Source of the DNA: Exiguobacterium aurantiacum
GTDB taxonomy: Bacteria > Bacillota > Bacilli > Exiguobacteriales > Exiguobacteriaceae
Assembly: GCF_001766415.1 (NCBI RefSeq)
Contig: NZ_MKXO01000001.1
Location: 248,001-312,000, forward strand
Length of the DNA: 64,000 nt
Direction of reading: 5' to 3'
The notes under the pieces are model-generated. The model saw only the letters and a program-made list of their open reading frames with translations, was not told where the DNA came from and did not search any database. Position numbers and translations under genes: made by a program. Shown here piece after piece: positions 62,963-64,000 of the stretch. The stretch's first letter is position 1. Each line of letters opens with the position of its first letter.

Positions 62963-64000
62963 ATGCAAGACTTATTTGAACTAGACATCGAGACCGCACA
63001 GCGCGGCTATAAAGAAGGGACGTTCACGGCCCGGGACGTGACGGCCTACTATTTGACACGGATCGCTAGCTTGAACGATAAACTGAAAGCGGTCATCCAA
63101 GTGAACCCGGACGCGTTGTTTGAGGCGGAGGCGGCGGACCGTGCCTACCGTCGCGGAGACCGGCTGCCACTCCTCGGTATTCCCGTTTTACTCAAGGACA
63201 ACATCGAGACGGCGGGACTCATGAGGACGACTGCCGGCGCCGTGGCGCTCGAGCATCACTTTGCCGGTCGTGACGCTGAACTCGTCCGCCGCCTCCGTGA
63301 GCATGGGGCGGTCATTCTCGGCAAAGCCAACTTATCGGAATGGGCCAATTTTTTGACGGAGGACATGCCGAACGGATGGAGCGGGGTCGGTGGCCAGACG
63401 CTCAATCCGTATGGTGACAATCTCGACGTCGGCGGTTCGAGCTCTGGCTCGGCGGCTGCCGTTGCGGCGAACTTGACGATGCTCGCCGTCGGCAGCGAGA
63501 CGAGCGGGTCGATTATCCACCCGAGCGTCCATAACGGCATCGTCGGCATCAAACCGACGGTCGGGCTCATCAGCCGGAGTGGGATCATCCCGATTTCGCG
63601 GTCGCAAGATACGGCCGGTCCGATGGCGCGGACGCTCCGCGACGCGGTGCTCGCACTAGAAGCGATGTGCGGGGAAGACGACTCGGACCCGGCGACGACA
63701 CATCTGCCGGCCGGTCCACCGTACCGGACGTGTCTCGACGAACGTCAAGCCGTCGGCATGCGCGTCGGTTTCGTGAAGGCGGAATTGTCGGATGAAGAAC
63801 AGACGCTCTATCAAGAGGCGCTGGCGTTACTCAAAGCGAGCGGGGTCGAGCTCGTCGAAGTCGACCTGCCGTCAAACGACGGACTTGACCAAGGCGACGT
63901 CCTCTACCATGAGTTCAAGCTCGGGATCGAGGCGTATTTGGCGACGACAGCGCTCCCGTATGAAACGCTCAAGGACTTGATGGATTGGAACAAGCGTCAC
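62963..64000 (+). CDS. Amidase signature-family enzyme, 3-prime part missing at window edge
   Basis: The first 346 residues of an amidase signature hydrolase, open to the window end. The Ser-cis-Ser-Lys triad is visible: Lys in GIPVLLKDNIET (about residue 80), the first Ser in GSETSGSI and the nucleophile region downstream of GGSSSGSAAAVAAN. GIVGIKPTVGLISRSGIIP follows. Without a GatB or GatC neighbour it is more like the stand-alone amidases of Bacilli than GatA. AAGGAGGGAATTGG gives a good ribosome site for ATG 62963. The family is about 480-500 residues long. Confidence 0.93.
   Translation, partial: MQDLFELDIETAQRGYKEGTFTARDVTAYYLTRIASLNDKLKAVIQVNPDALFEAEAADRAYRRGDRLPLLGIPVLLKDNIETAGLMRTTAGAVALEHHFAGRDAELVRRLREHGAVILGKANLSEWANFLTEDMPNGWSGVGGQTLNPYGDNLDVGGSSSGSAAAVAANLTMLAVGSETSGSIIHPSVHNGIVGIKPTVGLISRSGIIPISRSQDTAGPMARTLRDAVLALEAMCGEDDSDPATTHLPAGPPYRTCLDERQAVGMRVGFVKAELSDEEQTLYQEALALLKASGVELVEVDLPSNDGLDQGDVLYHEFKLGIEAYLATTALPYETLKDLMDWNKRH

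Noticed and set aside
62963-64000. GatA subunit of the glutamyl-tRNA amidotransferase
   Set aside because: No gatB or gatC next to it within view, and the sequence follows the stand-alone amidase pattern.

Overview
The window is a chromosomal segment of a low-GC-phylum Gram-positive bacterium (Bacillales), most likely Exiguobacterium. The reasons are gene order that follows the Bacillus subtilis ynbA-ynbB-glnR-glnA and lexA-yneA-yneB-ynzC-tkt-yneF-(ynzD)-ccdA-ccdC-yneK-citB blocks, strong AGGAGG-type ribosome binding sites, GTC/CTC/GAC-rich codon usage (unusually GC-rich for Bacillales), and the absence of the spore genes (cotM, sspO, sspP) that sit in this block in Bacillus. The genus assignment is inference. 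It is a mostly ordinary core-genome region: there is no prophage, insertion sequence or CRISPR array.

Layout. 0-5 kb: a partial MFS transporter, an acetyltransferase, a lone tyrosine recombinase, then hflX and a methionine-gamma-lyase-like PLP gene. 4.7-6.7 kb: the GlnR-controlled glnRA operon. 6.7-9.3 kb: an SOS locus with lexA (translationally coupled to a DUF2227 membrane gene) divergent from a YneA-like division inhibitor, a small serine recombinase and a DUF896 gene; four LexA boxes lie between. 9.4-19.7 kb: transketolase, YneF, a BmrCD-type heterodimeric ABC exporter whose first gene appears to start at AUU, an unlisted 59-residue Spo0E-like phosphatase, CcdA/CcdC, an acetate-type symporter pair under a cre site, and YneK. 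19.8-33.5 kb: release factor 3, aconitase with a CcpC-type dyad, a duplicated small protein, a BCCT osmolyte transporter, an uncharacterised anchored protein, a twin-AAA CbxX/SpoVK-type ATPase, thioesterase, VanY lipoprotein, PlsY, and a DeoR regulator with CutC.

33.5-45 kb: DUF975 protein, YdaT-like stress protein, hydroxyisobutyrate-type dehydrogenase with an ABC exporter, sbcD-sbcC followed tightly by an AAC(3)-family acetyltransferase and an alpha/beta hydrolase, a small group of orphan genes at 43.1-44.1 kb, and a TauE-type exporter. 45-56 kb: bioY with a BirA operator, argGH, a CapA lipoprotein, putP with a perfect cre, tag, dedA, a CPA2 antiporter with an ArsC-like protein, GlpP and an SDR. 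56.5-64 kb: an HD alarmone-hydrolase-like protein, a manganese (yybP-ykoY) riboswitch in front of a CaCA exchanger, a GT2-GtrA fusion, a DnaQ-type exonuclease, a Cys-rich copper-storage-like protein, tRNA-Ala(GGC), a GlcU/RbsU-type sugar transporter, a SAM-I riboswitch in front of msrA, and a partial amidase.

The most distinctive content is regulatory: two riboswitches and recognisable operators for GlnR, LexA, CcpA, CcpC and BirA. The least explained protein-coding content is the duplicated 162-residue protein (24.5 kb), the anchored protein and twin-AAA ATPase (26.8-29.8 kb), the orphan island (43.1-44.1 kb), and the Spo0E-like ORF in an organism expected not to sporulate. No clear multi-gene novel system was found.
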